A DNA stretch of 64,000 nucleotides. Source: Rehaibacterium terrae (GTDB lineage Bacteria; Pseudomonadota; Gammaproteobacteria; Xanthomonadales; Xanthomonadaceae). Position numbers and translations under genes: made by a program. The DNA is taken from contig NZ_JACHHX010000002.1 of NCBI RefSeq assembly GCF_014202935.1, forward strand, positions 192,227 to 256,226. The letters are read 5' to 3'. Below are positions 26,300 through 37,598 of this stretch, one piece after another (within the stretch, counting starts at the first letter, position 1; each line of letters begins with the position of its first letter). The notes below the pieces were generated by a model, which searched no databases, had not been told where the DNA came from, and saw nothing but the letters and a program-made list of their open reading frames with translations.

Positions 26300-27781
26300 T
26301 CAGCCGAGTCGCTGCCGCTCGTTGGACGAGGGGATATTCATCGCTTCCCGGTATTTTGCCACGGTTCGCCGGGCCACGGGGATGCCGGCCGCCTTCAGCT
26401 CGGCGGCCATCCGGGCGTCGGAAAGCGGCCGGCGCGGGTCTTCGGCTTCGATCAGCTTGCGGATCATGGCCTGGATGGCGGTGCTGGAGGCGGCGCCGCC
26501 GTCCCCGGTGCCGATCCCGGAAGCGAAGAAGTGCCGGAACTCGAAGGTGCCGCGCGGGGTGCGCAGGTACTTGCGGGCGGTGGCGCGGGAAACGGTCGAC
26601 TCGTGCAGGCCCAGCTCGTCGGCGACATCGCGCAGGGTGAGCGGGCGCATGGCCTCGGGGCCATGGTCGAGAAAGCCGCTTTGCTGGCGGACGATGCAGC
26701 GGGCCACCCGCAGCAGGGTGTCGGCGCGGGTCTGCAGGCTCCTGATCAGCCAGCGCGCCTCCTGCAACTGGCCGCGCAGGTAGTGCGCATCCTCGCGGCT
26801 GGCGCGGGCCAGCAGGCGCTGGTAGCGGCGGTTGATGCACAGCTGCGGCTGGCAGCCGTGGGCCAGTGCGACCTTCCAGACCCCACCCTCGCGCCAGACC
26901 ACGCAGTCGGGGCGGATGTACTCGGGCGCGGCCGGGGTGATTTGCGCGCCCGGGCGCGGGTCGAGCGAACGCAGCAGGTCGATCGCGACGGCCAGCTCGG
27001 CCGGATCGGCGTGCAGTTCGGCGGCGAGTCGCTCGGGGCCGTGGCGGGCCAGTGCTTCGAGGTGGTCGGCGGCGATCCTGCGCGCCAGCGCCAGCCCGGG
27101 GGTGTCGTGGGACAGGGTGCCGAGCTGGATGGTCAGGCAATCGGCCAGGTCGATGGCGCCGACGCCGAGGGGGTCGAAATGCTGGATGCGATGCAGGACC
27201 GGCAGCATGTCCTCCAGGGTGACGTCGATCTCGGGGCGCAGACTGGCGCGGATGGCGTCCAGCGGTTCGGTCAGGTAGCCGTCCTCGCCGATGGCTTCGA
27301 TCAGGGCGACGGCGATGGCGCGGTCGCGGGCGCCCATCGGGGTCAGGTGCAGCTGCCAGTAGAGGTGGTCGTGCAGGTCCTCGGGCGCACTGACGGCGAC
27401 CGGGCGGTCGCCGTCCTCGCCGTCGCTTCCGTCGTCGTCGCCGCGGCCGTGCCAGTCCAGGCCGTCGTCGAAGTCGATGGCGTCGATGGCGTCGGAGGCG
27501 TCGGAAGCATCGATGTCGGCCGGGTCGCTGGCGCCGGTCGCGTCGGCCGTGTCGGCCGCCGGGCCGGCTTCGGCGGCCGTTTCCGCGCTGTCGCCTTCGC
27601 CGCTGGCGTCGTCGTCCGGCTCGGCCTCGTCGGCGCGTTCGAGCAGCGGGTTGCCGTCGAGGAGTCGGGCGACCTCGGCTTCCAGCTCGATCGACGACAG
27701 CTGCAGCAGGCGGATCGCCTGCCGCAGCTGCGGGGTGAGCGCGAGGTGCTGGCCGAGGCCGGGTCGGAGGGTGGGTTTCAT
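26300..27781 (-). CDS. rpoN: RNA polymerase sigma-54 factor
   Basis: 493 aa. Region I begins MKPTLRPGLGQHLALTPQLR with glutamine/leucine-rich helices (QAIRLLQLSSIELEAEV). Region II is a long acidic stretch (~50-130). Region III carries the core- and DNA-binding parts, including DELGLHESTVSRATARKYL, and ends in the diagnostic RpoN box ARRTVAKYRE before the C-terminus. It directs polymerase to -24/-12 promoters that need AAA+ activators such as PilR. The window itself contains a matching promoter, at pilA. It follows lptB by 40 bases. Confidence 0.97.
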   Translation of the reverse strand: MKPTLRPGLGQHLALTPQLRQAIRLLQLSSIELEAEVARLLDGNPLLERADEAEPDDDASGEGDSAETAAEAGPAADTADATGASDPADIDASDASDAIDAIDFDDGLDWHGRGDDDGSDGEDGDRPVAVSAPEDLHDHLYWQLHLTPMGARDRAIAVALIEAIGEDGYLTEPLDAIRASLRPEIDVTLEDMLPVLHRIQHFDPLGVGAIDLADCLTIQLGTLSHDTPGLALARRIAADHLEALARHGPERLAAELHADPAELAVAIDLLRSLDPRPGAQITPAAPEYIRPDCVVWREGGVWKVALAHGCQPQLCINRRYQRLLARASREDAHYLRGQLQEARWLIRSLQTRADTLLRVARCIVRQQSGFLDHGPEAMRPLTLRDVADELGLHESTVSRATARKYLRTPRGTFEFRHFFASGIGTGDGGAASSTAIQAMIRKLIEAEDPRRPLSDARMAAELKAAGIPVARRTVAKYREAMNIPSSNERQRLG

Positions 27782-27821
27782 GCGCGCTCGGAGCGGCGGT
27801 GCCGGGCCGTCGCGCGGGCGG

Positions 27822-28540
<719 letters not shown>

Positions 28541-28541
<1 letters not shown>

Positions 28542-29056
28542 CAGGGCGCGCCCTCGCCGCCACGCGGCTGGATGGTCATGCGCACGCGGCCGCCCTCGCT
28601 GCCGGCATCGACCCGCCCGGTGCTCAGGTCGTAGGTGACGTGCTCGCCGCTGAGCGTGCCGCGCGACTGCTCGACGGTGACCGCGCCGCTGAGCACGATC
28701 ACGTCGCTGGACAGGTCGTATTCGACCCGTTGCGCGACGGCGCGCATCGGGTTGCCCTCGTCGTCGATCTGACTGAGCGTGGCCGGGGCGCCCTCGATGA
28801 TCACCCGGGCGATCTCGCCGCGGCGCCGGATCACCAAGGCGCTGTCGGCGTGCACGTCGAGCGAGCCCTGGGTGATGCGGACGTTGCCGGTCAAGCGCGA
28901 TTCGCCGTCGTCGGTGAGCAGGGCATCGCCGCGGTCGGCCTCGATCTGCATCGGCTGCCGGCGGTCGTCCGAGCGCGCGGCGGCATCCGGCGCGAGGGCG
29001 AGAGCGGCCAGCAGCAGGATCGAACGCAAGGCGGTATCAGCGGCGGATCGGAACAT
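28541..29056 (-). CDS. lptA: Periplasmic LPS-bridge protein LptA
   Basis: 171 aa with a signal peptide ([23 protein letters not shown] written only in part; cleavage near AAA/RS). The OstA-like beta-jellyroll reads [36 protein letters not shown], and [19 protein letters not shown]. It forms the periplasmic bridge that carries LPS from LptBFGC to LptDE. Its start lies inside lptC (20-base overlap), and it ends at the lptB start, so the three are tightly coupled. Confidence 0.9.
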
Positions 29057-29597
29057 GGCGGCTTCGGACCTCGACGAGCTGGATGCGGCGGGCGGCGAGG
29101 TCGGCGTCGAGCTCGCGGCCCCGGAGTATAGAGTCGCCGAAGGTGACGTACACCTCGCGCTGGCTGGTGGCGCGCTGGGTCTTGGGGAACAGGGTGAGTT
29201 CCTCGGTCTCGATCCGCAGTGCGCCCTTGCCCGGCATGGGCGGGCCGTCGACGCGCACCGCGCGGGTCAGGCGCAGCTCGTCGCCGCGGTCGTTGACCCA
29301 GCCGTCTTCGGCGCGCGCGACCCAGGCGCCATTTTCGGCAGGGACGCTGAACACCGGCTGGTCGATGGTGATCTGGCCGGTGTAGGGATCGCGCGCCAGC
29401 AGCGGGCCGCGGGCAGTGAAGGACTCGCTGCCGAACTCGTCGAGGAAGACCACCTGGAAGTCGTCCAGGGTGTAGCTGGCGCGTGGCGGACCCATGTATT
29501 CCTGCGCCGGCGCGCGGCTGCGCAGCTGCCAGGCCATCCAGCCGGTGGCGACGACGGCGGCGAACAGGAACAGGGCGACCAGCGGACGGGCTTTCAT
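29037..29597 (-). CDS. lptC: LPS export system protein LptC
   Basis: 186 aa from the ATG at 29597, giving one N-terminal membrane anchor (MKARPLVALFLFAAVVATGW) and a periplasmic OstA/LptC fold with YTLDDFQVVFLDEFGSESF and DGWVNDRGDELRLTRAVRV. It passes LPS from LptFG to LptA. The start overlaps the kdsC stop by four bases. Sequence similarity in this family is low, so the call leans on fold-like blocks and on its place between kdsC and lptA. Confidence 0.9.
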   Translation of the reverse strand: MKARPLVALFLFAAVVATGWMAWQLRSRAPAQEYMGPPRASYTLDDFQVVFLDEFGSESFTARGPLLARDPYTGQITIDQPVFSVPAENGAWVARAEDGWVNDRGDELRLTRAVRVDGPPMPGKGALRIETEELTLFPKTQRATSQREVYVTFGDSILRGRELDADLAARRIQLVEVRSRHVPIRR

Positions 29598-30148
29598 CGA
29601 TCCAGGAAACGGGCGAGCACGGCTTCGGCATGGCCCTGCGCGGCCAGCAGCAGGTCGGCCAGTTCGCGCACGGCGCCGGCGCCGCCGGCGTGCTGGGTGC
29701 GCCAGTGCACGCGCTCGCGGACCCAGGGGTGGGCGTTGGCCGGGGCCACCGAGAACCCGGCAAAGCCGAGCGCCGGCAGGTCGGGCAGGTCGTCTCCCAT
29801 GAACGCGGCCTGGTCCGGGGCGAGGCCAAGCCCGGCGCACAGCGCGCGCAGGCAGTCGCGCTTGTCCCTCACCCCCTGATGCACGTGCGGCAGGCCGAGT
29901 TCGCGCGCCCGCGCCTCGACGACCGGGCTGCGCCGCGCGGTGACCAGCGCCACCGCGATGCCGTGCTCGCCGAGCAGCTTCAGCCCGAGCCCGTCCTGCA
30001 CGTGGAAGGCCTTGGTCTCGACGCCGGCGTCGCTGTGGATCAGCCGGCCGTCGGTCAGCGTGCCGTCGACATCCAGCCCGAGCAGCCGCACACGCGCGGC
30101 GCGTTCGCGGATGTCGGCGGGGAAGTCGTTGAGGTGGGAGTAGGGCAT
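29594..30148 (-). CDS. kdsC: 3-deoxy-D-manno-octulosonate 8-phosphate phosphatase
   Basis: 184 aa, HAD family, C0-capped tetramer type. It removes phosphate from Kdo-8-phosphate to give Kdo for the LPS core. The HAD nucleophile motif is LLGLDVDGTLTDGRL, motif II is ALVTARRS, and the metal site is AAFMGDDLPDLPAL. The ATG is preceded by a heptamer array; the repeat ends only about 5 bases before the start, so the ribosome-binding site is unclear. kdsD lies upstream on the same strand. Confidence 0.94.
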   Translation of the reverse strand: MPYSHLNDFPADIRERAARVRLLGLDVDGTLTDGRLIHSDAGVETKAFHVQDGLGLKLLGEHGIAVALVTARRSPVVEARARELGLPHVHQGVRDKRDCLRALCAGLGLAPDQAAFMGDDLPDLPALGFAGFSVAPANAHPWVRERVHWRTQHAGGAGAVRELADLLLAAQGHAEAVLARFLDR

Positions 30149-30159
30149 TTTTTGCCGGG

Positions 30160-30317
30160 AATCGGGAAGGGGGAGTCGGAAGAGCGGAAACCGGGAACTG
30201 GAAGCCGGAAACCGGAGAGCGAGGAGCGAGGAGCGAGGAGCGAGGGTGGGGAGTCGTGGCTGGCCGGGATGCGCTCTCCGATTGCCGATTACCGATTCCC
30301 GGTTTCCGGTTTCCGGC
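30160..30317. repeat. Mixed heptamer arrays between kdsD and kdsC
   Basis: Three kinds of 7-base repeats fill this gap: GGGAATC-type, GGAAACC-type, and four copies of GAGCGAG (about 30212-30243). GGTTTCC units at the right end are inverted relative to the GGAAACC units at the left, so the transcript could form a hairpin between the two genes. Confidence 0.85.
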
Positions 30318-30319
30318 CT

Positions 30320-31333
30320 TTAGACCACCCTCGCCCGCAACAGGTCGTGAATGTTGAGCGCACCGACCACCCGGTTGTCGGCATCGACCACCAGCAGGGC
30401 GCTGATCTTGTGCGACTCCATCAGGTGGGCGGCTTCCACGGCGAGGCTGTCCGGGCGGATCGTCTTGGGCTTGAGCGTCATCAGGCTGGCCACCGGCGTG
30501 CGGCGCAGGTCGAGCTGGGTGTCGTCGAGGGTGCGGCGCAGGTCGCCGTCGGTGAACACGCCGAGCAGGCGGTTGTCCTCGTCGACGATGGCGGTCATGC
30601 CCAGCCGCTTGCGGCTCATTTCGACCAGCGCCTCGGTCACGGTGGCCTCGGCGCGCACGCGCGGGATGTCTTCGCCGCTGTGCATCACGTCGCGGATGTG
30701 CAGCAGCAGGCGGCGGCCGAGCGCGCCGGCCGGGTGCGAGCGGGCGAAGTCCTGCTCGGTGAAGCCACGCGCCTCCAGCAGCGCCACCGCCAGCGCGTCG
30801 CCCATCACCAGCGAGGCGGTGGTGCTGGAGGTCGGCGCCAGGCCCAGCGGACAGGCCTCGGCCGGCACGCTGACGTCCAGGTGCGCGTCGGCATGCTGTG
30901 CCAGGCTGGACTGCGGGCGTCCGGTCATCGCGATCAGCGGCACGCCCAAGCGCTTGATCACCGGCACGATGGTCAGCACCTCGTCGGTTTCGCCCGAGTT
31001 GGACAGCGCGAGCACCACGTCGCCGCGGGCGATCATGCCGACGTCGCCGTGACTGGCCTCGCCCGGGTGGACGTAGAAGGCCGGGGTGCCGGTGGAGGCG
31101 AGGGTGGCGGCGATCTTGCGGGCAATGTGGCCGGATTTGCCCATGCCGGTCAGCACCACCTTGCCGGTGCAGGCCAGCATCAGTCGGCAGGCGGCGACGA
31201 AGCCGCCGTCCACGCGCGGCTTGAGCGCCTCCAGGGCCTGGGCTTCGATGTCGATGACCGCCAGCGCGCTGTCGACCAGCAGCTCGTCGGGGCAGTCATG
31301 GGCCGGCGCGGCGGCGGGAAGGGCGTTCATCAT
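30320..31333 (-). CDS. kdsD: Arabinose-5-phosphate isomerase (SIS plus two CBS domains)
   Basis: 337 aa. It converts ribulose-5-phosphate to arabinose-5-phosphate, the first step of Kdo synthesis. The SIS domain (~40-190) has VVLTGMGKSGHIARKIAATL and the sugar-phosphate motif LALSNSGETDEVL. Two CBS domains (~215-335) follow, with IVDEDNRLLGVFTDGDLRR and VVDADNRVVGALNIHDLLRA. Two ATGs stand in tandem (31333 and 31330). It is divergent from ibaG with ~118 bases between. Together with kdsC downstream this supplies Kdo to the LPS pathway. Confidence 0.95.
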   Translation of the reverse strand: MMNALPAAAPAHDCPDELLVDSALAVIDIEAQALEALKPRVDGGFVAACRLMLACTGKVVLTGMGKSGHIARKIAATLASTGTPAFYVHPGEASHGDVGMIARGDVVLALSNSGETDEVLTIVPVIKRLGVPLIAMTGRPQSSLAQHADAHLDVSVPAEACPLGLAPTSSTTASLVMGDALAVALLEARGFTEQDFARSHPAGALGRRLLLHIRDVMHSGEDIPRVRAEATVTEALVEMSRKRLGMTAIVDEDNRLLGVFTDGDLRRTLDDTQLDLRRTPVASLMTLKPKTIRPDSLAVEAAHLMESHKISALLVVDADNRVVGALNIHDLLRARVV

Positions 31334-31451
31334 GGTGGTGAGGGCTCGACGGGCGGCGGCTCGGCGTTCCGGCGCCGCGCGGTTTCCATTAAAGTAGCGG
31401 CCCATTGTATCCCAGCCATCACCCGCGCCCGTTCCGCGGCGCCGACTCCCC

Positions 31452-31691
31452 ATGGACGCAGACACCATCCGCCAGCTGATCGAGCAGGGCCTGCCCGGCG
31501 CGCGCGCCGAGGTGCGCGGCGACGACGGCGTGCACTTCGAAGCCACCGTGGTCGCCGAGGCCTTCCGCGGCAAGCTGCCGCTGGCCCGCCATCGCCTCGT
31601 CTACGCCACCCTGGGCGAACTGATGGGCGGCGCGATCCATGCGCTGTCGCTGCGCACCCTGACGCCCGACGAGGCCGGGACCGGGGAATAG
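31452..31691 (+). CDS. ibaG: BolA-family protein (IbaG-like)
   Basis: 79 aa. BolA/IbaG fold with the conserved HFEATVVAEAFRGKLPLARH and RLVYATLGELMGGAIHALSL. These proteins partner with monothiol glutaredoxins in Fe-S trafficking and in acid or envelope stress. Its place directly before murA matches the ibaG-murA order in other gammaproteobacteria and favours IbaG over BolA. The 166-base gap to murA contains a heptamer array. Confidence 0.9.
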   Translation: MDADTIRQLIEQGLPGARAEVRGDDGVHFEATVVAEAFRGKLPLARHRLVYATLGELMGGAIHALSLRTLTPDEAGTGE

Positions 31692-31698
31692 GGCGTGA

Positions 31699-33114
<1,416 letters not shown>

Positions 33115-33194
33115 TCACGGCAGCCGGTAACCGGGAATCGGTGACCGGCAACGGGGCTTCGACTCGCGTTGCCGCGAGAAGACGGTAGCGCGAG

Positions 33195-33330
33195 CCTTTC
33201 CGATTCCCGATTCCCGATTCCCGATTCCCGATTCCCGATTCCCGATTTCCGATTCCCGATTTCCGATTCCCGATTTCCGATTCCCGATTTCCGGTTACCG
33301 GTTACCGGTTACCGGAGTTACCGGTTACCG
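33195..33330. repeat. Long heptamer array between convergent murA and DUF3108 genes
   Basis: About fifteen GATTCCC or GATTTCC units are followed by GGTTACC units. The array runs to the stop codon of the downstream minus-strand gene, and its last units overlap that codon. Related but inverted GGTAACC/GGAATCG units lie at 33123-33150. Confidence 0.92.
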
Positions 33331-34032
33331 GACCTCCACCAGCCGCATCTCGATCGTCTCGCCCTTCGGCTCGCGCTGCACCATGCGTACCGGCAGGTAT
33401 TCGCGCGCCGGGTCCATCCAGGTGGTGGTGCTGCGGCCCGGGGTCTCGCGCACGCGCTCCACGCGCACCGCGCGGATCGCGCCGGCGGGCACCTGCACGG
33501 TTTCGTCGCCGGTCACGCGGTAGCGCTGCAGTTCGTAGTCGTCACGGTCGACCACGCGGTATTCCAGGCCGTCGCGTTTGCCGGCGGCGAGATCGCGGCC
33601 GATCGCGAGGGTGACGGCCTGGCGGTCGAGCGTGCCGGGCTGCAGATCGAAGCGGTATTCGCGGTCGCGGTCGGTGCTGATCACGCGGCCGGCGGCCGGG
33701 TCGACATCGACGCGACGCTCGCGCGTGCGTATCGCGCCGCTCTGCCGATAGCGGTAGGCGAGCGTCTCGGGGCGCCCGTCCTGCCAGCGGAACTGCGAGC
33801 GTTCGTCGATCTCGATGCCGACCAGCGCCGCCAGCCCCGCGGTGCCGCGGGTCAGGGAATGCAGCTCCCAGCGGTCGCCGGACAGCGGTTGCAGGCGCAC
33901 TTGGGCGCGGCCGATGGCGCTGCCATTGCGCAGCACTTCGTACTCGGCGGTGTAGCCGCGCAGGGGCGAGGCCTCGGCGCTGCCGGCGGCGAGGGCGGCG
34001 AGGGTGAGGATCAGGCTGTGGACGATTCGCAT
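33325..34032 (-). CDS. DUF3108 domain-containing secreted protein
   Basis: 235 aa with a signal peptide (MRIVHSLILTLAALAAGSAEA). The mature part is beta-rich, with the DUF3108 blocks LRGYTAEYEVLRNGSAIGRA, QSGAIRTRERRVDVD and a late VERVRETPGRSTTTWMDP. The function of this family is not known; members are periplasmic and often sit near purN/purM, as here. The start lies inside purN (22-base overlap), so expression is coupled. The C-terminus is set by a stop at the edge of a heptamer array, which could have altered the last residues (RLVEVR). Confidence 0.85.
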   Translation of the reverse strand: MRIVHSLILTLAALAAGSAEASPLRGYTAEYEVLRNGSAIGRAQVRLQPLSGDRWELHSLTRGTAGLAALVGIEIDERSQFRWQDGRPETLAYRYRQSGAIRTRERRVDVDPAAGRVISTDRDREYRFDLQPGTLDRQAVTLAIGRDLAAGKRDGLEYRVVDRDDYELQRYRVTGDETVQVPAGAIRAVRVERVRETPGRSTTTWMDPAREYLPVRMVQREPKGETIEMRLVEVR

Positions 34033-34718
34033 GGCGGGTGCAGCTCCTGGTCGGGTCCGAGCAGCAGCGGGGCGGGCAGCGGCCGGCCGTCCAGTGCGAC
34101 GGCGGCGCCGGCCTGGCGCACGCGGCCTTCGGCGATCCACCGCACGCTGGCGACCAGCAGTGGATGCTCGCGCTCCAGCACGCGCCCGGCCAGCGTCTCC
34201 GGCGTATCGCCGTCTAGCACCGGCACCCGGGCCTGCGCGATCACCGGGCCGGCATCCAGCGCCGGGATCACGTAGTGCACGCTGGCGCCGTGCTCGCGCT
34301 CGCCGGCCGCGATGGCCCGGGCATGGGTGTGCAGCCCGGGATACTTCGGCAGCAGCGAGGGGTGGATGTTGATCATCCGCCCCGCAAAGCGCCGCACGGC
34401 CGCCTCGCTGATGAGCCGCATGTATCCCGCACAGACGATGAGGTCCGGCTGAACCGCGGCGATGCGGCTGAACAGCGATTCATCGAAGGCCGTGCGATCG
34501 GCGGAATCCTTCGGCGACAGCGCGAGCGCCGGGATGCCGTGGGCGCGTGCGATCTCCAGCGCGCCGGCACCGGCGCGGTCGGAGAACACGCCGACCAGTT
34601 CCACCGGCAACCGCCCGGCCGCGCGCGCGGCGATCAGCGCGGCCAGGTTGCTGCCGCGGCCGGAGGCCAGCACCGCGATGCGGAAGGGCCGGAAGGTGTG
34701 GGAATGGGCTGGGCTCAC
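34011..34718 (-). CDS. purN: Phosphoribosylglycinamide formyltransferase
   Basis: 235 aa. It transfers a formyl group from 10-formyl-THF to GAR, step three of purine synthesis. The opening RIAVLASGRGSNLAALI is the phosphate-binding loop. The catalytic Asn-His-Asp set is visible in INIHPSLLPKYPGLHTH and in ALDAGPVIAQARV. It is ~20 residues longer than E. coli PurN, at the C-terminus (DQELHPPCESSTA). purM lies 88 bases upstream on the same strand. Confidence 0.95.
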   Translation of the reverse strand: MSPAHSHTFRPFRIAVLASGRGSNLAALIAARAAGRLPVELVGVFSDRAGAGALEIARAHGIPALALSPKDSADRTAFDESLFSRIAAVQPDLIVCAGYMRLISEAAVRRFAGRMINIHPSLLPKYPGLHTHARAIAAGEREHGASVHYVIPALDAGPVIAQARVPVLDGDTPETLAGRVLEREHPLLVASVRWIAEGRVRQAGAAVALDGRPLPAPLLLGPDQELHPPCESSTA

Positions 34719-34806
34719 GGCGTGGGGCTCTGGTCGGAGCGGCGCGAGATGCGAGCGGATGGCCCGTGGGTTGGCCAGGCGTGGCTCGTGCCGCTCCTGC
34801 GGGGAC

Positions 34807-35844
34807 TCAGCCGATGCGCACGCGCCCGCCGCTGCCGGCCCGGGTGACCCGGCCGATGGTCCAGTGCGCGATGCCGTGCCGGGCCAGGTCGGCGCTGAGG
34901 GCGGCCTCGGCCTCGGGCGGCACGATCAGGGTGAAGCCGATGCCGCAGTTGAAGGTGCGCCACATCTCCGGCATCGGCACCGCGCCCTCGCGCTGCAGCC
35001 AGTCGAACACCGCCGGCAGCGTCCACGCGCTGGTGTCGATCTCCAGACCGAGGCCCTCGGGCACGACGCGGATGATGTTCTCGGTCAGGCCGCCGCCGGT
35101 GATGTGCGCCATGGCGTGGATCGGATGCGTGCGCAGCAGCGCCAGCACCGGCTTGACGTAGAGGGTGGTGGGCGCCATCAGCGCGTCGGCGAGGCTGACG
35201 CCGCCCAGGTCGAGGTCGAACGGGCGCTCGGCGCGGTCGACGATGCGGCGGATCAGCGAGTAGCCGTTGGAGTGCGGGCCGCTGGAGGCCAGGCCGACGA
35301 TCAGGTCGCCTTCGCGCACGCGGCTGCCGTCGAGCAGTTCGGACTTCTCCACCGCGCCGACGGTGAAGCCGGCCAGGTCGTATTCGCCCGGCGGGTACAT
35401 GTCGGGCATCTCGGCGGTCTCGCCGCCGATCAGCGCGCAGCCGGCCAGCTCGCAACCCCTGGCGATGCCGCCGACCACGGCGACGGTGGTGTCGACGTCG
35501 AGCTTGCCGGTGGCGAAGTAGTCGAGGAAGAACAGCGGCTCGGCGCCCTGCACCAGCACGTCGTTGACGCACATGGCGACCAGGTCGATGCCGATGCTGT
35601 CGTGGCGGCCGAGGATCTGCGCCAGCTTGAGCTTGGTGCCGACGCCGTCGGTGCCCGACACCAGTACCGGCTCGCGGTAGCGGCCGGACAGGTCGAACAG
35701 GGCACCGAAGCCACCCAGTCCGCCCATCACCTCGGGCCGGAAGGTGCGCTTGACCAGCGGCTTGATGCGTTCGACGACGGTGTTGCCGGCGTCGATGTCG
35801 ACGCCCGCATCGCGGTAGGTGAGCGGGGTGGCGTTCGGATTCAC
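34807..35844 (-). CDS. purM: Phosphoribosylformylglycinamidine cyclo-ligase
   Basis: 345 aa from a GTG at 35844, exactly the usual PurM length. It closes the imidazole ring to make AIR with ATP. Family blocks include [55 protein letters not shown] and [20 protein letters not shown]. No ATG is suitably placed nearby. DUF2066 and the lipid gene cluster start divergently 129 bases away. The purM-purN order is conserved in gammaproteobacteria. Confidence 0.96.
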   Translation of the reverse strand: MNPNATPLTYRDAGVDIDAGNTVVERIKPLVKRTFRPEVMGGLGGFGALFDLSGRYREPVLVSGTDGVGTKLKLAQILGRHDSIGIDLVAMCVNDVLVQGAEPLFFLDYFATGKLDVDTTVAVVGGIARGCELAGCALIGGETAEMPDMYPPGEYDLAGFTVGAVEKSELLDGSRVREGDLIVGLASSGPHSNGYSLIRRIVDRAERPFDLDLGGVSLADALMAPTTLYVKPVLALLRTHPIHAMAHITGGGLTENIIRVVPEGLGLEIDTSAWTLPAVFDWLQREGAVPMPEMWRTFNCGIGFTLIVPPEAEAALSADLARHGIAHWTIGRVTRAGSGGRVRIG

Positions 35845-35973
35845 GGGGCGGCTCGGCGCGGGAAAACACCATTCTACCAGCGCCGTGCCGGGCGGCCGGC
35901 GCGGTTGGACGGCGGCGGCGGGCTTGCGGCACCATGTCGGCCGTCCGCTTTCCCGACGCCCGCCCCCTTCCGG

Positions 35974-37032
35974 ATGCCGCCCATGCGTCTGTCGCCGCGC
36001 CGCTGCCTGTTCGCTCTCGCCCTGCTGCTGTCCCTCGGCGCCGCCGCCGCGCAGGAGCTGGACCTGTACGAGGGCGAGGCGCCGGTACAGGGGCAGGATG
36101 CCGCCGAGCGCGAGGCCGCGCTGGCGCAGGCGTTGGCGCAGGTGGTGGTCAAGCTCACCGGCATCCGTGGCGCCGCGACCGACCCGCGCATCCAGTCCGA
36201 GCTGCGGCGCGCACCGGAGCTGGCGCGGCAGTTCCGCTACCGGCAGGACCTCGATACCAGCACCGGCGTCCCGGTCTACCTGCAGTACCTGGTGGCACGC
36301 TTCGACCCGGTCGCAGTCGAGACGATGCTGGCCGAGGCCGGCCTGCCGGTGTGGCCGGCGCCGCGGCCGCGGCTGCACCTGTGGTTGGTGATCGACGACG
36401 GTCGCGGCCCGCGCCTGGTCGGCGCGGCGCAGGCCAATGCGGTGCGCGCGTTGAGCCGGCGCGCCGAGGAGCGCGGCATCCGCGTGACCCTGCCTGCAGC
36501 CGACGAGTCGAATGCCGACCTCGCCCTGCGCGCCGTCTGGCGCGGCGAGGCCGAGGCGCTGGCGGCGCTGGCCGAACGTCACGGCAGCGCACCGCTGCTG
36601 CTCGGCCGGTTGGCACGCAGCGGCGCGGGCTGGTCGGTGGAATGGACGCTGCGCGAAGGTGGCAGCGAGGTGGCGCGCTGGGGCGCCAGCCACGAGGACG
36701 CCCGCCTCGCCCTGTCCGACGGCGCCGACGGCGCGGTCGATGCGCTCGGCCGCCGCTACGCCGACCTGCTCGCCAGCGGCCCGCCCGGCAGCCACGAGAT
36801 CGTGGTGCGCGGGCTGCGCTCGGGCGACGACTACATCCGCCTGATGGGCTATCTGGACACGCTGGCCATCGTGCGCTCGGTCACGCCGCTGCAAGCGCGC
36901 GACGACAGCCTGCGACTGCGGCTGGAGCTGGCCGCCGGGCTGGAGGGCTTCCGCCGGCTGGTGGCGGGCGGGCGCACGCTCGAGCCGGCCGCCGCGCGTG
37001 GTGACGAGGCGGAGTTCAGGCTGCGCCCATGA
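35974..37032 (+). CDS. DUF2066 domain-containing secreted protein
   Basis: 352 aa. A signal peptide follows a basic start ([20 protein letters not shown], cleavage near AAA/QE). The mature N-terminus, [20 protein letters not shown] then [18 protein letters not shown], is typical of DUF2066, a periplasmic family of unknown function usually encoded beside pgsA-like, perM and hda genes. ATG 35974 and ATG 35983 are both possible; neither has a clear ribosome-binding site. Its stop overlaps the next start by four bases, so the four-gene order has a likely shared mRNA. Confidence 0.85.
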   Translation: MPPMRLSPRRCLFALALLLSLGAAAAQELDLYEGEAPVQGQDAAEREAALAQALAQVVVKLTGIRGAATDPRIQSELRRAPELARQFRYRQDLDTSTGVPVYLQYLVARFDPVAVETMLAEAGLPVWPAPRPRLHLWLVIDDGRGPRLVGAAQANAVRALSRRAEERGIRVTLPAADESNADLALRAVWRGEAEALAALAERHGSAPLLLGRLARSGAGWSVEWTLREGGSEVARWGASHEDARLALSDGADGAVDALGRRYADLLASGPPGSHEIVVRGLRSGDDYIRLMGYLDTLAIVRSVTPLQARDDSLRLRLELAAGLEGFRRLVAGGRTLEPAAARGDEAEFRLRP

Positions 37033-37598
37033 GCCTGGCCTGGCTGCCCAATGCCATCACCCTTGCCCGCATGGTGATGGTGCTGCCGCTGTGGTGGCTG
37101 CTGGCACGCGGTGACTACGGCTGGGCGCTGGCACTGGCGGCACTGGCCGGCTTCTCCGATGCGCTCGACGGCGTGCTGGCCAAACGCTTCGGCTGGCAGT
37201 CGCGGCTGGGCGGGCTGCTCGACCCGATCGCCGACAAGCTGCTGCTGGCGGTGGCCTTTCTCAGCCTGTGGTGGTACGGCGGGCACTTCCCGACCTGGCT
37301 GGTGCTGCTGGTGCTGTGCCGCGACGTGGTGATCCTGGCCGGCGCCGGCATCTGGCAGCTGCGCATCGCCCCGCTGGAAGCGGCGCCGACCCGGCTCAGC
37401 AAGGCCAACACCTTCTTTCAGATCGTGCTGGTGCTGACGGTGCTGGTGCAGCTCGGCTTCGGCGGCGTGCCCGGCGCGGCGCGCGATGCACTGGTGTACG
37501 CGGTGGCGACGCTGACCGTCGCCAGCGGTGTGGACTACGTGGTGTGCTGGAGCCGCAAGGCGCGGCAGCATGTCAGAGGGGGCGGGGATGAGCGGTGA
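37029..37598 (+). CDS. CDP-alcohol phosphatidyltransferase family protein
   Basis: 189 aa with about five membrane segments. The catalytic CDP-alcohol phosphotransferase motif runs from D44 to D69 (D-x2-DG-x2-AK-x8-G-x3-D-x3-D). The usual Arg after the Ala is replaced by Lys52, and Arg53 follows. The opening [18 protein letters not shown] is typical. Such enzymes make phosphatidylglycerophosphate or cardiolipin from CDP-diacylglycerol; in this genomic setting (DUF2066 before, PerM and Hda after) the paralog is often named PgsA-like without proof of substrate. Overlaps both neighbours. Confidence 0.85.
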   Translation: MSLAWLPNAITLARMVMVLPLWWLLARGDYGWALALAALAGFSDALDGVLAKRFGWQSRLGGLLDPIADKLLLAVAFLSLWWYGGHFPTWLVLLVLCRDVVILAGAGIWQLRIAPLEAAPTRLSKANTFFQIVLVLTVLVQLGFGGVPGAARDALVYAVATLTVASGVDYVVCWSRKARQHVRGGGDER

